Origin: VRUE01 sp035548675
GTDB lineage: Bacteria; Actinomycetota; Thermoleophilia; Solirubrobacterales; 70-9
Assembly (NCBI GenBank): GCA_035548675.1
Contig: DASZSJ010000089.1
Span: 35,511 to 99,510, forward strand
DNA: 64,000 nucleotides
Direction: 5' to 3'
Shown here: one piece after another, positions 48,799 to 58,622 of the stretch
Position numbering within the stretch: position 1 is the first letter of the stretch
Layout of the letters: each line of letters opens with the position of its first letter
Translations under genes and position numbers: made by a program
Notes under the pieces: model-generated
Told to the model about the DNA's origin: nothing
Databases searched by the model: none
What the model saw: the letters and a program-made list of their open reading frames with translations, nothing else

Positions 48799-50300
48799 TC
48801 AACTCGCTGCTCTGGACACCGCTCGTCTTCGGCCTCATCGGCCTCTTCCTGCCGCGCCGCCAGGCCGGCTGGTGGGCGACGCTGGGCACGCTGGTGACCC
48901 TCGGCCTGGCGATCGGGATGGTGGTCGGCTTCAACCCGGACGCCGGCTTGCAGAACACCGTCGACGTCAACTGGATCCCCGGCCTCGGCGTCGACTACAG
49001 CCTCGGCGTCGACGGGCTCAACGTCTTCCTCGTCCTGCTCACCACCGTCCTCTGGGTGGGCGGGACCGCCTTCGCCGCCTTCCGCGAGCAGGAGCGGCCG
49101 CACCTCTTCTTCCTGATGATGCTGCTCGGCGAGACCGCGACGCTGGGCTCGTTCCTGGCCCAGGACCTGCTCCTCTTCGTCCTCTTCTTCGACCTGATGC
49201 TGGTGCCGTTCTACTTCCTCTTCGGCGCCTGGGGTGCGGATCGCAGCGACGAAGGTGGACCGACCGCCGCTGCGGCGACGCTGAAGATGATCGTCTACAC
49301 GCTGATCGGCTCGTTGCTGATGCTGGTGGCGGCGATCGCCACCGCGATCATCTCGGCCCAGGACGGCGGCCACCTCACCTTCTCGATTGCCGAACTGTCC
49401 CGGCACCCGCTCGGCGAGGGCAGCCAGCGCTGGATCTTCTGGTTCTTCGCCGCCGCCTTCCTGGTCAAGATGCCGGCCTTCCTCCTGCACGGCTGGATGC
49501 CGGACGCCTACCGGGCGGCGCCGCTGCCGGCGCTGGCGGTCTTCTCCGGCGTCCTCGCCAAGGTCGGCGCCTACGGCTTCCTGCGCGTCGTGCTGCCGCT
49601 CTTCCCGGACGCCACGGTGGAATTCCAGGAGGCGATCCTCGTCATCGCCCTGGCCTCGATCCTCTACGGCTCGGTGATGGCCTTCACCCAGACCAACCTG
49701 CGGCTGATCGCCGGCTACTCCTCGGTGGCCCAGCTCGGCTTCATCACCGCCGGCATCTTCGCCCTCTCCGCCGACGGTTCCGACGGCGCGGTGCTGCAGA
49801 TGGTCAACCACGGCCTCGTCGTCGCGCCGCTCTTCGTCATCGTCGCGATCCTCGCCGAGCGCTCGGGAACAGAGGATCTCCGAGAGATGGGCGGGATGGC
49901 GATGAAGGCGCCGGTCCTTGCCGCCCTCTTCCTGATCGTCACCCTGGCCACCCTGGCGATGCCGGGCTCAGCAAACTTCGTCGGCGAGTTCTACATCCTC
50001 AACGGCCTCTTCGACTCGAAGATCGTCTTCGCCTTCGTCGCGATCAGCGGCGTCGCGATGAGCGCCTACTACGCCCTGCGCCTCTACCAGCGGACGATGC
50101 ACAACCGCCGGCCCGAGGGACTCGAATCGCGCGAGATCGGCCTGAGCGACGGGGTCGTGCTGGTGCCGCTGGTGCTCTGCATCCTGGGACTGGCGCTGTA
50201 CCCGCAGCTGATCTTGAAGCGGACCGACAGATCGGTACAGCAAAGCGTCTCCGCCGTCGAAGGCCAAGCCCAACCACCCGCGAACCTGGCCAAGCGATGA
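48795..50300 (+). CDS. nuoM: NADH-quinone oxidoreductase subunit M
   Basis: A 501-residue antiporter-like subunit. The core is LVKMPAFLLHGWMPDAYRAAPLPALAVFSGVLAKVGAYGFLR, with the key Lys, and YSSVAQLGFITAGIF follows. It starts at ATG 48795 within the nuoL stop and overlaps nuoN. Pumps protons. Confidence 0.97.
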   Translation: MINSLLWTPLVFGLIGLFLPRRQAGWWATLGTLVTLGLAIGMVVGFNPDAGLQNTVDVNWIPGLGVDYSLGVDGLNVFLVLLTTVLWVGGTAFAAFREQERPHLFFLMMLLGETATLGSFLAQDLLLFVLFFDLMLVPFYFLFGAWGADRSDEGGPTAAAATLKMIVYTLIGSLLMLVAAIATAIISAQDGGHLTFSIAELSRHPLGEGSQRWIFWFFAAAFLVKMPAFLLHGWMPDAYRAAPLPALAVFSGVLAKVGAYGFLRVVLPLFPDATVEFQEAILVIALASILYGSVMAFTQTNLRLIAGYSSVAQLGFITAGIFALSADGSDGAVLQMVNHGLVVAPLFVIVAILAERSGTEDLREMGGMAMKAPVLAALFLIVTLATLAMPGSANFVGEFYILNGLFDSKIVFAFVAISGVAMSAYYALRLYQRTMHNRRPEGLESREIGLSDGVVLVPLVLCILGLALYPQLILKRTDRSVQQSVSAVEGQAQPPANLAKR

Positions 50301-51793
50301 ACTTCAACGCCCCCCACATCGATTACGCCGCGCTCTCCCCCGTCCTTGCGCTCACGGTCGGGCTCTGCGTCGTCCTGCTCAGCGGCGTCTTCAAGCCGGT
50401 GAAGCGGGCCGTGCCGGGACTCACCCTGGTGACACTAGGGACCACAGCGGGGTTGCTGATCTGGCGGTGGGGGGATGCGACCGAACTCGTTTCCGGTGCT
50501 TTGCAGCTCGACGACCTGGCGATCTCCATTTCCCTTATTGCGATTCTCACCGCGGCCTTTGCGGTGCTGCTCTCGATTCGCGAGCCCGCCGCCGAGGAAG
50601 CGGGCTCGGGCGAGTACCACGCACTGCTGCTCGGCTCGGTGCTCGGCATGGTGCTGCTGGCGCAGGCGCAGAACCTGGTCACCTTCTTCGTCGCGATCGA
50701 GACGCTCTCGATCCCGCTCTACATCCTCTGCGCCACCAACCTGCGCCGCGAGAAGTCGCTCGAGTCGGGGCTCAAGTACCTGATCGTCGGCTCGCTCGGC
50801 TCGGCGACGCTGCTCTACGGGATGGCCTTCCTCTACGGCGGCTCGGGCTCGACCGATTTCGCCGGGATCGCCAGCGGGATCGCGCAGGAAGGCGTGCTCG
50901 GCGACCCACTGGTCCTGGTCGGGATCGCGATGGCCGCGGTCGGGCTCGCCTTCAAGACCTCGATCGCCCCCTTCCACCAGTGGACGCCCGACGTCTACGA
51001 GGGCGCGCCGACGCCGATCACCAGCTTCATGGCGGTGGCGACCAAGGCTGCTGCCTTCGCCGTCTTCATCCGCTTCTTCGACGTCGCCCTGGCGCCGCAG
51101 GTCGACGACTGGCAGCCGGCGCTCGCCGTCCTCGCCGCGATCTCGATCCTCGTCGGCAACGTCGGCGCGCTCGGCCAGGACTCGCTCAAGCGCCTGCTCG
51201 GCTACTCCGGCGTCGCCCAGGCCGGCTACATCCTCGGCGGCCTCGTCGTCGCCTCAGAGGCCGGCGTCAACGCGATCGTCTTCTACCTCGCCGCCTACGC
51301 CTTCATGAACCTTGCCGCCTTCGCCGTCGTCGTCGCCCGCGAGCGCGAGACCGTCTTCGGCGATGACATCGCCGCCGTGCGCGGGCTCGGTGCCGAGCGC
51401 CCGCAGCTGGCCTGGCCGCTGACGATCTCGATGCTCGGCCTCGCCGGCCTGCCCGCCACGGCGGGCTTCATCGGCAAGCTCTACCTGATCGAGGCCCTGG
51501 TCGAAGGCGACTACACCTGGCTCGCGGTCTTCATTGCCGTCGGCACGATGATCTCGCTCGCCTACTACCTGCGGGTCGTCGCCGCGATGTGGATGCGCCC
51601 CGGTGGCGAGCCCGCCGCCACCCCGGCGATCGCCGGCGCCTCGCCCGAAGCGGACCCGATCGACCCGGAGGCGGGCCGCCGCATCTACCTCGTCGCCCCC
51701 GCCCTGCTTGCCGCCGCCGCAACGATCTTCTTCGGCGTCATCCCGCAGCCGCTGGTCGAGTTCGCCGAACACGCCGGCGCCTCGCTTTTCTGA
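50297..51793 (+). CDS. nuoN: NADH-quinone oxidoreductase subunit N
   Basis: A 498-residue antiporter-like subunit starting MNFNAPHIDYAALSPVLALT. The core is FKTSIAPFHQWTPDVYEGAPTPITSFMAVATKAAAF with the key Lys residues, and LLGYSGVAQAGYILGG follows. It is the last gene of the operon. A stem-loop (51803-51830) follows the stop. Confidence 0.97.
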   Translation: MNFNAPHIDYAALSPVLALTVGLCVVLLSGVFKPVKRAVPGLTLVTLGTTAGLLIWRWGDATELVSGALQLDDLAISISLIAILTAAFAVLLSIREPAAEEAGSGEYHALLLGSVLGMVLLAQAQNLVTFFVAIETLSIPLYILCATNLRREKSLESGLKYLIVGSLGSATLLYGMAFLYGGSGSTDFAGIASGIAQEGVLGDPLVLVGIAMAAVGLAFKTSIAPFHQWTPDVYEGAPTPITSFMAVATKAAAFAVFIRFFDVALAPQVDDWQPALAVLAAISILVGNVGALGQDSLKRLLGYSGVAQAGYILGGLVVASEAGVNAIVFYLAAYAFMNLAAFAVVVARERETVFGDDIAAVRGLGAERPQLAWPLTISMLGLAGLPATAGFIGKLYLIEALVEGDYTWLAVFIAVGTMISLAYYLRVVAAMWMRPGGEPAATPAIAGASPEADPIDPEAGRRIYLVAPALLAAAATIFFGVIPQPLVEFAEHAGASLF

Positions 51794-51802
51794 CGCTTTC
51801 GC

Positions 51803-51830
51803 GCGATTCTGCGCACCACGCGTGAATCGC
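51803..51830. terminator. Stem-loop after nuoN
   Basis: GCGATTC (51803-51809) pairs with GAATCGC (51824-51830), with inner GCG/CGC. No U-tract. It includes the 15-bp motif TGCGCACCACGCGTG that recurs at 60981, so it may instead belong to the next gene's promoter. Confidence 0.4.
51810..51824 (+). promoter_or_regulatory. 15-bp upstream motif, copy 1
   Basis: TGCGCACCACGCGTG, identical to 60981-60995. In both places it starts exactly 40 bp before a GTG start codon (51850 here). A shared activator site or alternative sigma promoter is inferred. Confidence 0.55.
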
Positions 51831-51849
51831 ATCTCGCCACGATCGGGGC

Positions 51850-52056
51850 GTGCTCTTCGCAAGCCTTCCCGACCCGAGCAGCCCCGGCTTCCCTGCCTTC
51901 ATCTCGATCTTGTGTGGCTTCGTGGGAACCAGTGTTGGGCTCAGCCTGAGACTGCCCCGAGATGCGGTCCAGTGGATCGGCTTTCTGAGCGCATACTTCG
52001 GAGTCGGCTTCGGCCTCATGATCTACCTCGTAGTAGGCCTTGCCCGGGAGCTATAG
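51850..52056 (+). CDS. Small two-helix membrane protein
   Basis: A 68-residue protein from GTG 51850. Helices lie at about 15-33 and 42-63. No family recognised. It is coupled to another small membrane protein by a TAGTG overlap. Codon use is less GC-rich than in nuoN. Confidence 0.6.
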   Translation: MLFASLPDPSSPGFPAFISILCGFVGTSVGLSLRLPRDAVQWIGFLSAYFGVGFGLMIYLVVGLAREL

Positions 52057-52301
52057 TGACCTCGATGCGCCGAAATGTTTTGGCTACAGAACTTGTCTTC
52101 CTCCTCGTGCTGGCGTGGGTCACCGGGATATCCGCTGCCGCGCTGGGTCTGCTTCTCAACTGCTCCTCAAATGCCATCGGAGTCATGGCAATCCCGATCG
52201 GCCTCATCGTCCTCTTCTTCGCACGCCCCCTTCAGAGCTGGCTGGCATTGCGCATAGGAATCTGTCCTCCGCGGCCACTTGGCCGTCAGCAAAAAACCTG
52301 A
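52056..52301 (+). CDS. Second small two-helix membrane protein
   Basis: An 81-residue protein (MTSMRRNVLATELVFLLVL) starting at the GTG that overlaps the previous stop. Two helices (about 10-32 and 40-60) and a short basic tail. No family recognised. The overlap and similar size suggest that both act together in the membrane. Confidence 0.6.
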   Translation: MTSMRRNVLATELVFLLVLAWVTGISAAALGLLLNCSSNAIGVMAIPIGLIVLFFARPLQSWLALRIGICPPRPLGRQQKT

Positions 52302-52305
52302 CGGC
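52282..52305. terminator. Stem-loop at the end of the small membrane gene pair
   Basis: GCCGTCAG (52282-52289) pairs with CTGACGGC (52298-52305), loop caaaaaac. It spans the stop codon. Possible terminator or attenuator before the acyl-CoA synthetase gene. Confidence 0.45.
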
Positions 52306-52324
52306 GCCGCGATAAGGTCACTCC

Positions 52325-54079
<1,755 letters not shown>

Positions 54080-54090
54080 ACGGTCTCGGC

Positions 54091-54179
54091 GCGGCGGGTC
54101 CTGTCGCCGCAGGCACCCCCACCCCTTCCGGTAGCTAAAGCTTCCTCAGGGGTGGGCCCCCTACGGCGCCACCCCCCGC
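54091..54179. repeat. Family C palindromic repeat, copy C3
   Basis: About 89 bp, aligned to C2 over its whole length (shared GCGGGTCCTGTCGCCGCAGG start and CTACGGCGCCACC end) with a few gaps. It lies just after the acyl-CoA synthetase stop and before the AEC transporter. Confidence 0.87.
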
Positions 54180-54219
54180 GAGTGGCGTTCACGGTAAAGC
54201 CCCTCTCCTCTGAGCTTGA

Positions 54220-55155
54220 AAGGGTCCGCAGATCGGCGTTCTCCTCACAACCGCCGCGATCGTCGTCTCCGTCGGGATCGGGGTCGCCTCCGAGCACCGC
54301 TGGCCGGCGGGAGCGGCGCTGGTTTCGCGGCGGGCGCTGACCTTGCTGCTCTACGTCTTCCTGCCGCCGGTGATCTTCTTCAATCTCGCCAAGGCGAACA
54401 TCGACCTCAGCCACGGCGTCGGGCTCCTCCTCGGCATCGTCGCCTCCTCGCTCGGGGCGCTGCTCGCCTACCTGGTCGCGAGCCGCGTGCTGCACCTGCC
54501 GCGCTTCCAGACCGGCGCCGTCGTTTGCACGATCCTCAGCGTCAACACCGGCTACCTCGGCTACCCGCTGACGGTGGCGCTGCTCGGCCGCGACCAGCTC
54601 TCGACCGCGGTCCTCTACGACGTCCTCGTCACCGGCCCCTGCCTGCTGCTCGGCGCCTTCGCGATCGGCGCCGCCTTCGGCACCAAGGCGGGCGAAACCC
54701 CGCGCCAGCGCGTGCGCGCCTTCTTCACCCGCAACCCGGCGCTCTACGCCGCGATCCTCGGGCTGCTGGCGCCGCGCGCGCTGGCTCCCGACGTCCTCGT
54801 CGACGCCTCCCAGGCGCTGATCGTCGCCATCCTGCCGATCGGCTTCTTCGCCGTCGGCGCCACCCTGGCCGAGAACGCCGAGCACGGCGAGCTGCCGATG
54901 CCGCCGCCGCTCACCCGCCCGGTCGCGCTCATCGTCATCACCCGCCTCGCCGTCGTGCCCGGCCTGCTGATGCTGATGGCGGCGCCGCTGATCGACCTCC
55001 CCGCTGCTTACCGCCTGCTCTCGGCGATGCCCACCGGGCTCAACTCGCTGGTCGTCGCCCACGCCTACGGCCTCGACATGGAGATCACCGCCGAGGCGGT
55101 CACCTGGTCGACGATCATCGTCGTCGGCGCAGCTGTGGCCTCGCTCCTGTTTTGA
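54220..55155 (+). CDS. AEC (auxin efflux carrier) family transporter, no normal start codon
   Basis: The open frame 54220-55155 (after a TGA at 54217) encodes about 311 residues with ten membrane helices. The N-terminus IGVLLTTAAIVVSVGIGVASEH and FLPPVIFFNLAKANI, NTGYLGYPLTVALLG and a final PTGLNSLVVAHAYGLD fit the AEC family. No ATG, GTG or TTG occurs in frame before TTG 54343, which would remove helix 1. An ATC at 54232 follows a GAAAGGG site and could be used. Or the gene lost its start, perhaps when repeat C3 was inserted upstream. Confidence 0.7.
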   Translation, partial: KGPQIGVLLTTAAIVVSVGIGVASEHRWPAGAALVSRRALTLLLYVFLPPVIFFNLAKANIDLSHGVGLLLGIVASSLGALLAYLVASRVLHLPRFQTGAVVCTILSVNTGYLGYPLTVALLGRDQLSTAVLYDVLVTGPCLLLGAFAIGAAFGTKAGETPRQRVRAFFTRNPALYAAILGLLAPRALAPDVLVDASQALIVAILPIGFFAVGATLAENAEHGELPMPPPLTRPVALIVITRLAVVPGLLMLMAAPLIDLPAAYRLLSAMPTGLNSLVVAHAYGLDMEITAEAVTWSTIIVVGAAVASLLF

Positions 55156-55161
55156 TCCCAT

Positions 55162-55518
55162 ATGAGCATGGATTGGAGCGAGACGGAGACCCACCGCGTG
55201 GGCGAGATGGAATCCCGGGTGCTCGATATGGGCGGGATGGTCTGCGCGCGACACCTGATCCCGGCCGGCTTCGATTCGGCACCGCTCTACGTCGGCCTGC
55301 CCGATGACATGTGCCCCTGCGAGCACTGGTGCTACCTGGCCCGGGGCATCCTGCGCTATCGCTTCGCCGACGGCGAGACGCTGCTGGCGCGGGCGGGTGA
55401 GGCCTTCCACCTGCGCACCGGCCACCTGGCCGAGGTGCTCGAGGACGCGGAGCTGATCGAGTTCACCGACGCCGGCCAGTACCGTCGCAAGGCGGCCCAC
55501 CTCGCGGCGGCCTCCTGA
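55162..55518 (+). CDS. Small cupin-like protein
   Basis: A 118-residue protein with a cupin-like core: DMCPCEHWCYLARGILRYRFADGE and AGEAFHLRTGHLAEVLED. His and Cys residues could bind a metal. Function unknown. Its stop overlaps the VOC gene that follows. Confidence 0.65.
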   Translation: MSMDWSETETHRVGEMESRVLDMGGMVCARHLIPAGFDSAPLYVGLPDDMCPCEHWCYLARGILRYRFADGETLLARAGEAFHLRTGHLAEVLEDAELIEFTDAGQYRRKAAHLAAAS

Positions 55519-55862
55519 TGCTCCACCACGTCGGGATCGAGGTGAGGCCAGCCGCGATCGAGCGCACGGTCGAGCTCTTCGAGCTGCTCGGCTTTGAGCG
55601 GGTCGAGCCGCCGTCGACGCTGCGCGAGTTCACCTGGCTCGAGCGCGAGGGCACGCAGGTCCACCTGATGCCGAGCGAGTCGCCGGCGGTGCCGCCGCGC
55701 GGCCACACGGCGGTGGTCGTCGCCGACTTCGAGCGCACCTTCGCGGCGCTGGGCGAGCACGGCTTCGCGGTCGAACGGCGGCGCGAACACTGGGGCGCCC
55801 CGCGCGCGCTGACCCTGACGCCGGACGGCCACCGGGTCGAGCTGATGGCGGCAACCCCTTAG
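55518..55862 (+). CDS. Glyoxalase/VOC-family protein
   Basis: A 114-residue VOC protein starting MLHHVGIEV, with the metal His in HHVG, HLMPSESPAV and the final Glu in DGHRVELM. It could be a lyase, dioxygenase or antibiotic-resistance protein; no specific substrate is indicated. It overlaps the previous gene by one base. Confidence 0.85.
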   Translation: MLHHVGIEVRPAAIERTVELFELLGFERVEPPSTLREFTWLEREGTQVHLMPSESPAVPPRGHTAVVVADFERTFAALGEHGFAVERRREHWGAPRALTLTPDGHRVELMAATP

Positions 55863-55896
55863 ACCGGCCCGCCGCGACGGGGTCTACGATGCCCCG

Positions 55897-57525
55897 GTGC
55901 GTTACCCGGTCGAGGACTTCACCGCCGAGGAGCGGGCGCTGCTGGCGCCCCACTTCACCAACCTCGACCGTCCCGTCTTCGCCCTCGTCAACCTGCCGGA
56001 GACGGTGAAGGGGGCGCTTTTTGCCCGCTATTCGCGCTATTCCGGGACAGTGCGGCGGCTCTACCTGGAGGAGTTCGCGGCCGACGCCGAGCCCGGCGCG
56101 CGGCCCTTCGACGGCGGCGAGGGCGAGCGCGCCGCCGGCCTCTACGAACGCGTCTTCCTCGGCTATGGCGACGACTCGATCGCCCAGGTCGGCGGCGCCC
56201 ACGTCGCCTGCGAGTGGGTCTCCAACGTACTGACCAAGCTGCTTCAGCGCGGGCGCCTCGCCGCCTACCTGGAGCAATCGACCCGCTACATCCCCTACGA
56301 CAAGCCGATGCCGATCGACGGCGGCGAGGGCTACCGCTACTACCGGGAAGCGGAGCTCGGGGCCGAGTTCGGCCGCGCGATGGACGAGATCTTCGCGATC
56401 TACTCGGGCTCGCTGCGGCGGGTCGAGGAGTGGGCGGCCGAGCGCTGGCCGCGCGGGGACGACGAACCCGAGGGGCCATGGCGGCGCTCGATCCGGGCCA
56501 AGGCGCTCGACCTGCTGCGCGGCCTGCTGCCGGCGGCGACGCTCAGCCACGTCGGCATCTATGCCTCCGGCCAAGCCTACGAGCAGCTGCTGCTGCGTCT
56601 GCTCGCCTCGCCGCTGCCGGAGGCGCGCGCCTACGGCGGCATGATCCTCGCCGAGCTGAAGCAGGTGATGCCGAGCTTCGTCTCCCGGGTCGAGCGCCCC
56701 GACCGCGGCGGCGAGTGGATCGCCTACCTGCAGCGGCGGCGCGAGCGCACCGAGCAGTGGGTCGCGCGCCTCGGGCTCGACCGTCGCGACGAGGGCGAGG
56801 CCACCCCCTCGGTCGAGCTGGTCCACGTCGACGGCAGCGAAGAGAGCCTGCTGGCCGCCTGCCTGCTCGAGTCGGCCACCGTGCCGGAGACCGAGGTGCT
56901 CGCCCGCCTCGACGTGCTCGACCGCGAGGAGCGCGCCGAGCTGCTGGCGGCGATGGTCGGCAAGCGCGGCAACCGCCGCCACCGTCCCGGCCGCGGCTTC
57001 GAGGCCCTGCGCTACCGCTTCGAGGTCGTCTCCGACTACGGCGCCTTCCGCGACCTGCAGCGGCACCGGATGCTAACCGTGCAGTGGCAGCGCCTTGGCC
57101 CTGACCTCGGTGCGGAGGTACCCGGGGAGGTCCGCGAAGCCGGCGCCGGCGGCGAGTTCGAGCGGGCGCTGGAGATCTCGCGGGCCGAGTACGAGCGCCT
57201 GGTCGACGCCGGCCTGCGCGAGCAGGCCCCCTACGCGCTCAGCCTCGCCTACCGGATCCGCTACACGCTCGACCTCAACGCCCGCGAGGCGATGCACCTG
57301 ATCGAGCTGCGCTCGGGCCGCGAGGGCCACCCCACCTACCGCGCCGTTGCCCAGGCGATGCACGAGCGGATCGCCGCCATCCATCCCGGCGTCGCGGCCG
57401 CGATGAGCTTCGTCGACGCCTCGCAGGAGCCCCGCCTGGAGCGGATCCTCAGCGAGATTCGGACTCAGAGGAAGCGGGCGGCGGCGAGCAGCAAGGCTCC
57501 GCCCGGCTTCAACCCACTCGGCTGA
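55897..57525 (+). CDS. thyX: Double-length FAD-dependent thymidylate synthase (ThyX-like)
   Basis: A 542-residue protein with two ThyX-like halves. The first (1-250) has RYSRYSGTVRRLYLEEF and LEQSTRYIPYDKPMP. The second (about 290-535) has YRFEVVSDYGAFRDLQRHRMLTVQWQRLG, LAYRIRYTLDLNAREAMHLIELRSGREGHPTYRAVAQAMH. The classic RHR-x7-S motif is degenerate in the second half (RHRMLTVQWQ). It makes dTMP from dUMP using methylene-tetrahydrofolate and FAD. No thyA is seen here. Its last 69 bp are duplicated at 58554. Confidence 0.85.
   Translation: MRYPVEDFTAEERALLAPHFTNLDRPVFALVNLPETVKGALFARYSRYSGTVRRLYLEEFAADAEPGARPFDGGEGERAAGLYERVFLGYGDDSIAQVGGAHVACEWVSNVLTKLLQRGRLAAYLEQSTRYIPYDKPMPIDGGEGYRYYREAELGAEFGRAMDEIFAIYSGSLRRVEEWAAERWPRGDDEPEGPWRRSIRAKALDLLRGLLPAATLSHVGIYASGQAYEQLLLRLLASPLPEARAYGGMILAELKQVMPSFVSRVERPDRGGEWIAYLQRRRERTEQWVARLGLDRRDEGEATPSVELVHVDGSEESLLAACLLESATVPETEVLARLDVLDREERAELLAAMVGKRGNRRHRPGRGFEALRYRFEVVSDYGAFRDLQRHRMLTVQWQRLGPDLGAEVPGEVREAGAGGEFERALEISRAEYERLVDAGLREQAPYALSLAYRIRYTLDLNAREAMHLIELRSGREGHPTYRAVAQAMHERIAAIHPGVAAAMSFVDASQEPRLERILSEIRTQRKRAAASSKAPPGFNPLG
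57418..57486. repeat. thyX 3'-end duplication, copy 1
   Basis: 69 bp of the thyX C-terminal coding region, repeated at 58554-58622 with two mismatches (offset 1136). A further short match (ccgcgatgagc) lies a few bases upstream of both. Confidence 0.92.
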
Positions 57526-57574
57526 ATCCCGGCACACCGCCCTCCGTCGCCCCAGGCAACGGGGGAGAACTCGA

Positions 57575-57625
57575 CAGGCTGCGTCCTTTACCACCGTATG
57601 CGTGGGTCAACCCGACAACCTGCGG
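57575..57625. repeat. Family B palindrome, copy B3
   Basis: Contains the same 22-bp stretch as B2 at 57590-57611, with imperfect outer arms CAGGCTG (57576) and CAACCTG (57616). The start codon of the AbiEi gene lies inside it. Confidence 0.8.
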
Positions 57626-58548
57626 ATACGGAGCGGCCGGTCGAGCAACGCGAGCGCGACGCGGCGATCTGGGCGCTGGTTGACCGGCAGCACGGTGCGA
57701 TCTCGCGGCGGCAGTTGCTGACATTGGGGCTGAGCGCGCGGCAGATCGAGAGACGGATCGCGTCCGGGCGGCTGCACTCGGTATGGCGCGGCGTGTACGC
57801 GGTCGGCCGCCCGCAGCTGGGCCACCTCGGGCGGTGGATGGCGGCCACGCTTGCCTGCGGCGGGGGCGCTGTGCTGAGTCACGGCAGCGCGGCGGCCCTG
57901 TGGGGCTTCGGCAAGGAGCCGCCGGGCTTGGTCGAGGTGTCGCTGCCGGCAGGCCGGAGCAGCCAGCAGCCGGGCATCCGGGTCCATCGCCGCGCCGCCC
58001 TCCAGCCCGACGATGCGCTGAAGCACGAGAGCATCCCCGTTACCTCCCCCACGCTGACCCTGATCGACCAGGCGACGCAGCTGTCACCGAGGTCACTTGA
58101 GCGCGCCGTCAACGAGGCAGACAAGCTCGACCTGGTGCGGGCGGATGCCCTGCATGCCGCGCTCGGCGACTACAGCGGCCAACCGGGCGTCGCCCCCTTG
58201 CGCACGCTGCTCGATCCCCTCGCCTTCCGCCTCAGCGATTCCGAGCTCGAGACGAGCTTCCGCCCGATCGCCCGTGCCGCTGGGCTCCCGATGCCGGAGA
58301 CAAAAGTGTGGATCAATGGCTACGAAGTCGACTTCTGCTGGCCAGAGCTGGGGATCGTCGTGGAGACAGACGGCCTGCGCTACCACCGCACAGCGGCCCA
58401 GCAGAGGCGGGGTCTCGAACGCGATCAGGCACACCTCTCCGCCGGCATGTGGCCGTTGCGCTTCTCCCACTGGCAGGTCAAATACGACCCGAAGCAAGTG
58501 CGCAAGGTCCTGCGCCACACCGCCGATCGGGCTGCCGTGCCGCGATGA
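57598..58548 (+). CDS. AbiEi-type antitoxin/DUF559 nuclease-like fusion protein
   Basis: A 316-residue protein. The N-terminal winged-helix domain has GAISRRQLLTLGLSARQIERR and LHSVWRGVYAVG, typical of AbiEi antitoxin domains. The C-terminal domain is DUF559-like with the acid cluster EVDFCWPELGIVVETDG, a Vsr/PD-(D/E)XK pattern. No AbiEii toxin gene is adjacent. The first residues (MRGSTRQPAD) are encoded by family B repeat B3, and the stop codon lies in the duplicated thyX sequence. It lies between the two thyX-end copies, so it looks like an inserted cassette. Confidence 0.85.
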   Translation: MRGSTRQPADTERPVEQRERDAAIWALVDRQHGAISRRQLLTLGLSARQIERRIASGRLHSVWRGVYAVGRPQLGHLGRWMAATLACGGGAVLSHGSAAALWGFGKEPPGLVEVSLPAGRSSQQPGIRVHRRAALQPDDALKHESIPVTSPTLTLIDQATQLSPRSLERAVNEADKLDLVRADALHAALGDYSGQPGVAPLRTLLDPLAFRLSDSELETSFRPIARAAGLPMPETKVWINGYEVDFCWPELGIVVETDGLRYHRTAAQQRRGLERDQAHLSAGMWPLRFSHWQVKYDPKQVRKVLRHTADRAAVPR

Positions 58549-58553
58549 GCCAT

Positions 58554-58622
58554 GCCTCGCGGGAGCCCCGCCTGGAGCGGATCCTCAGCGAGATTCGGAC
58601 TCAGGGGAAGCGGGCGGCGGCG
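58554..58622. repeat. thyX 3'-end duplication, copy 2
   Basis: Matches 57418-57486 at 67 of 69 positions. Read on the minus strand it encodes the end of the convergent membrane protein gene. Confidence 0.92.
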
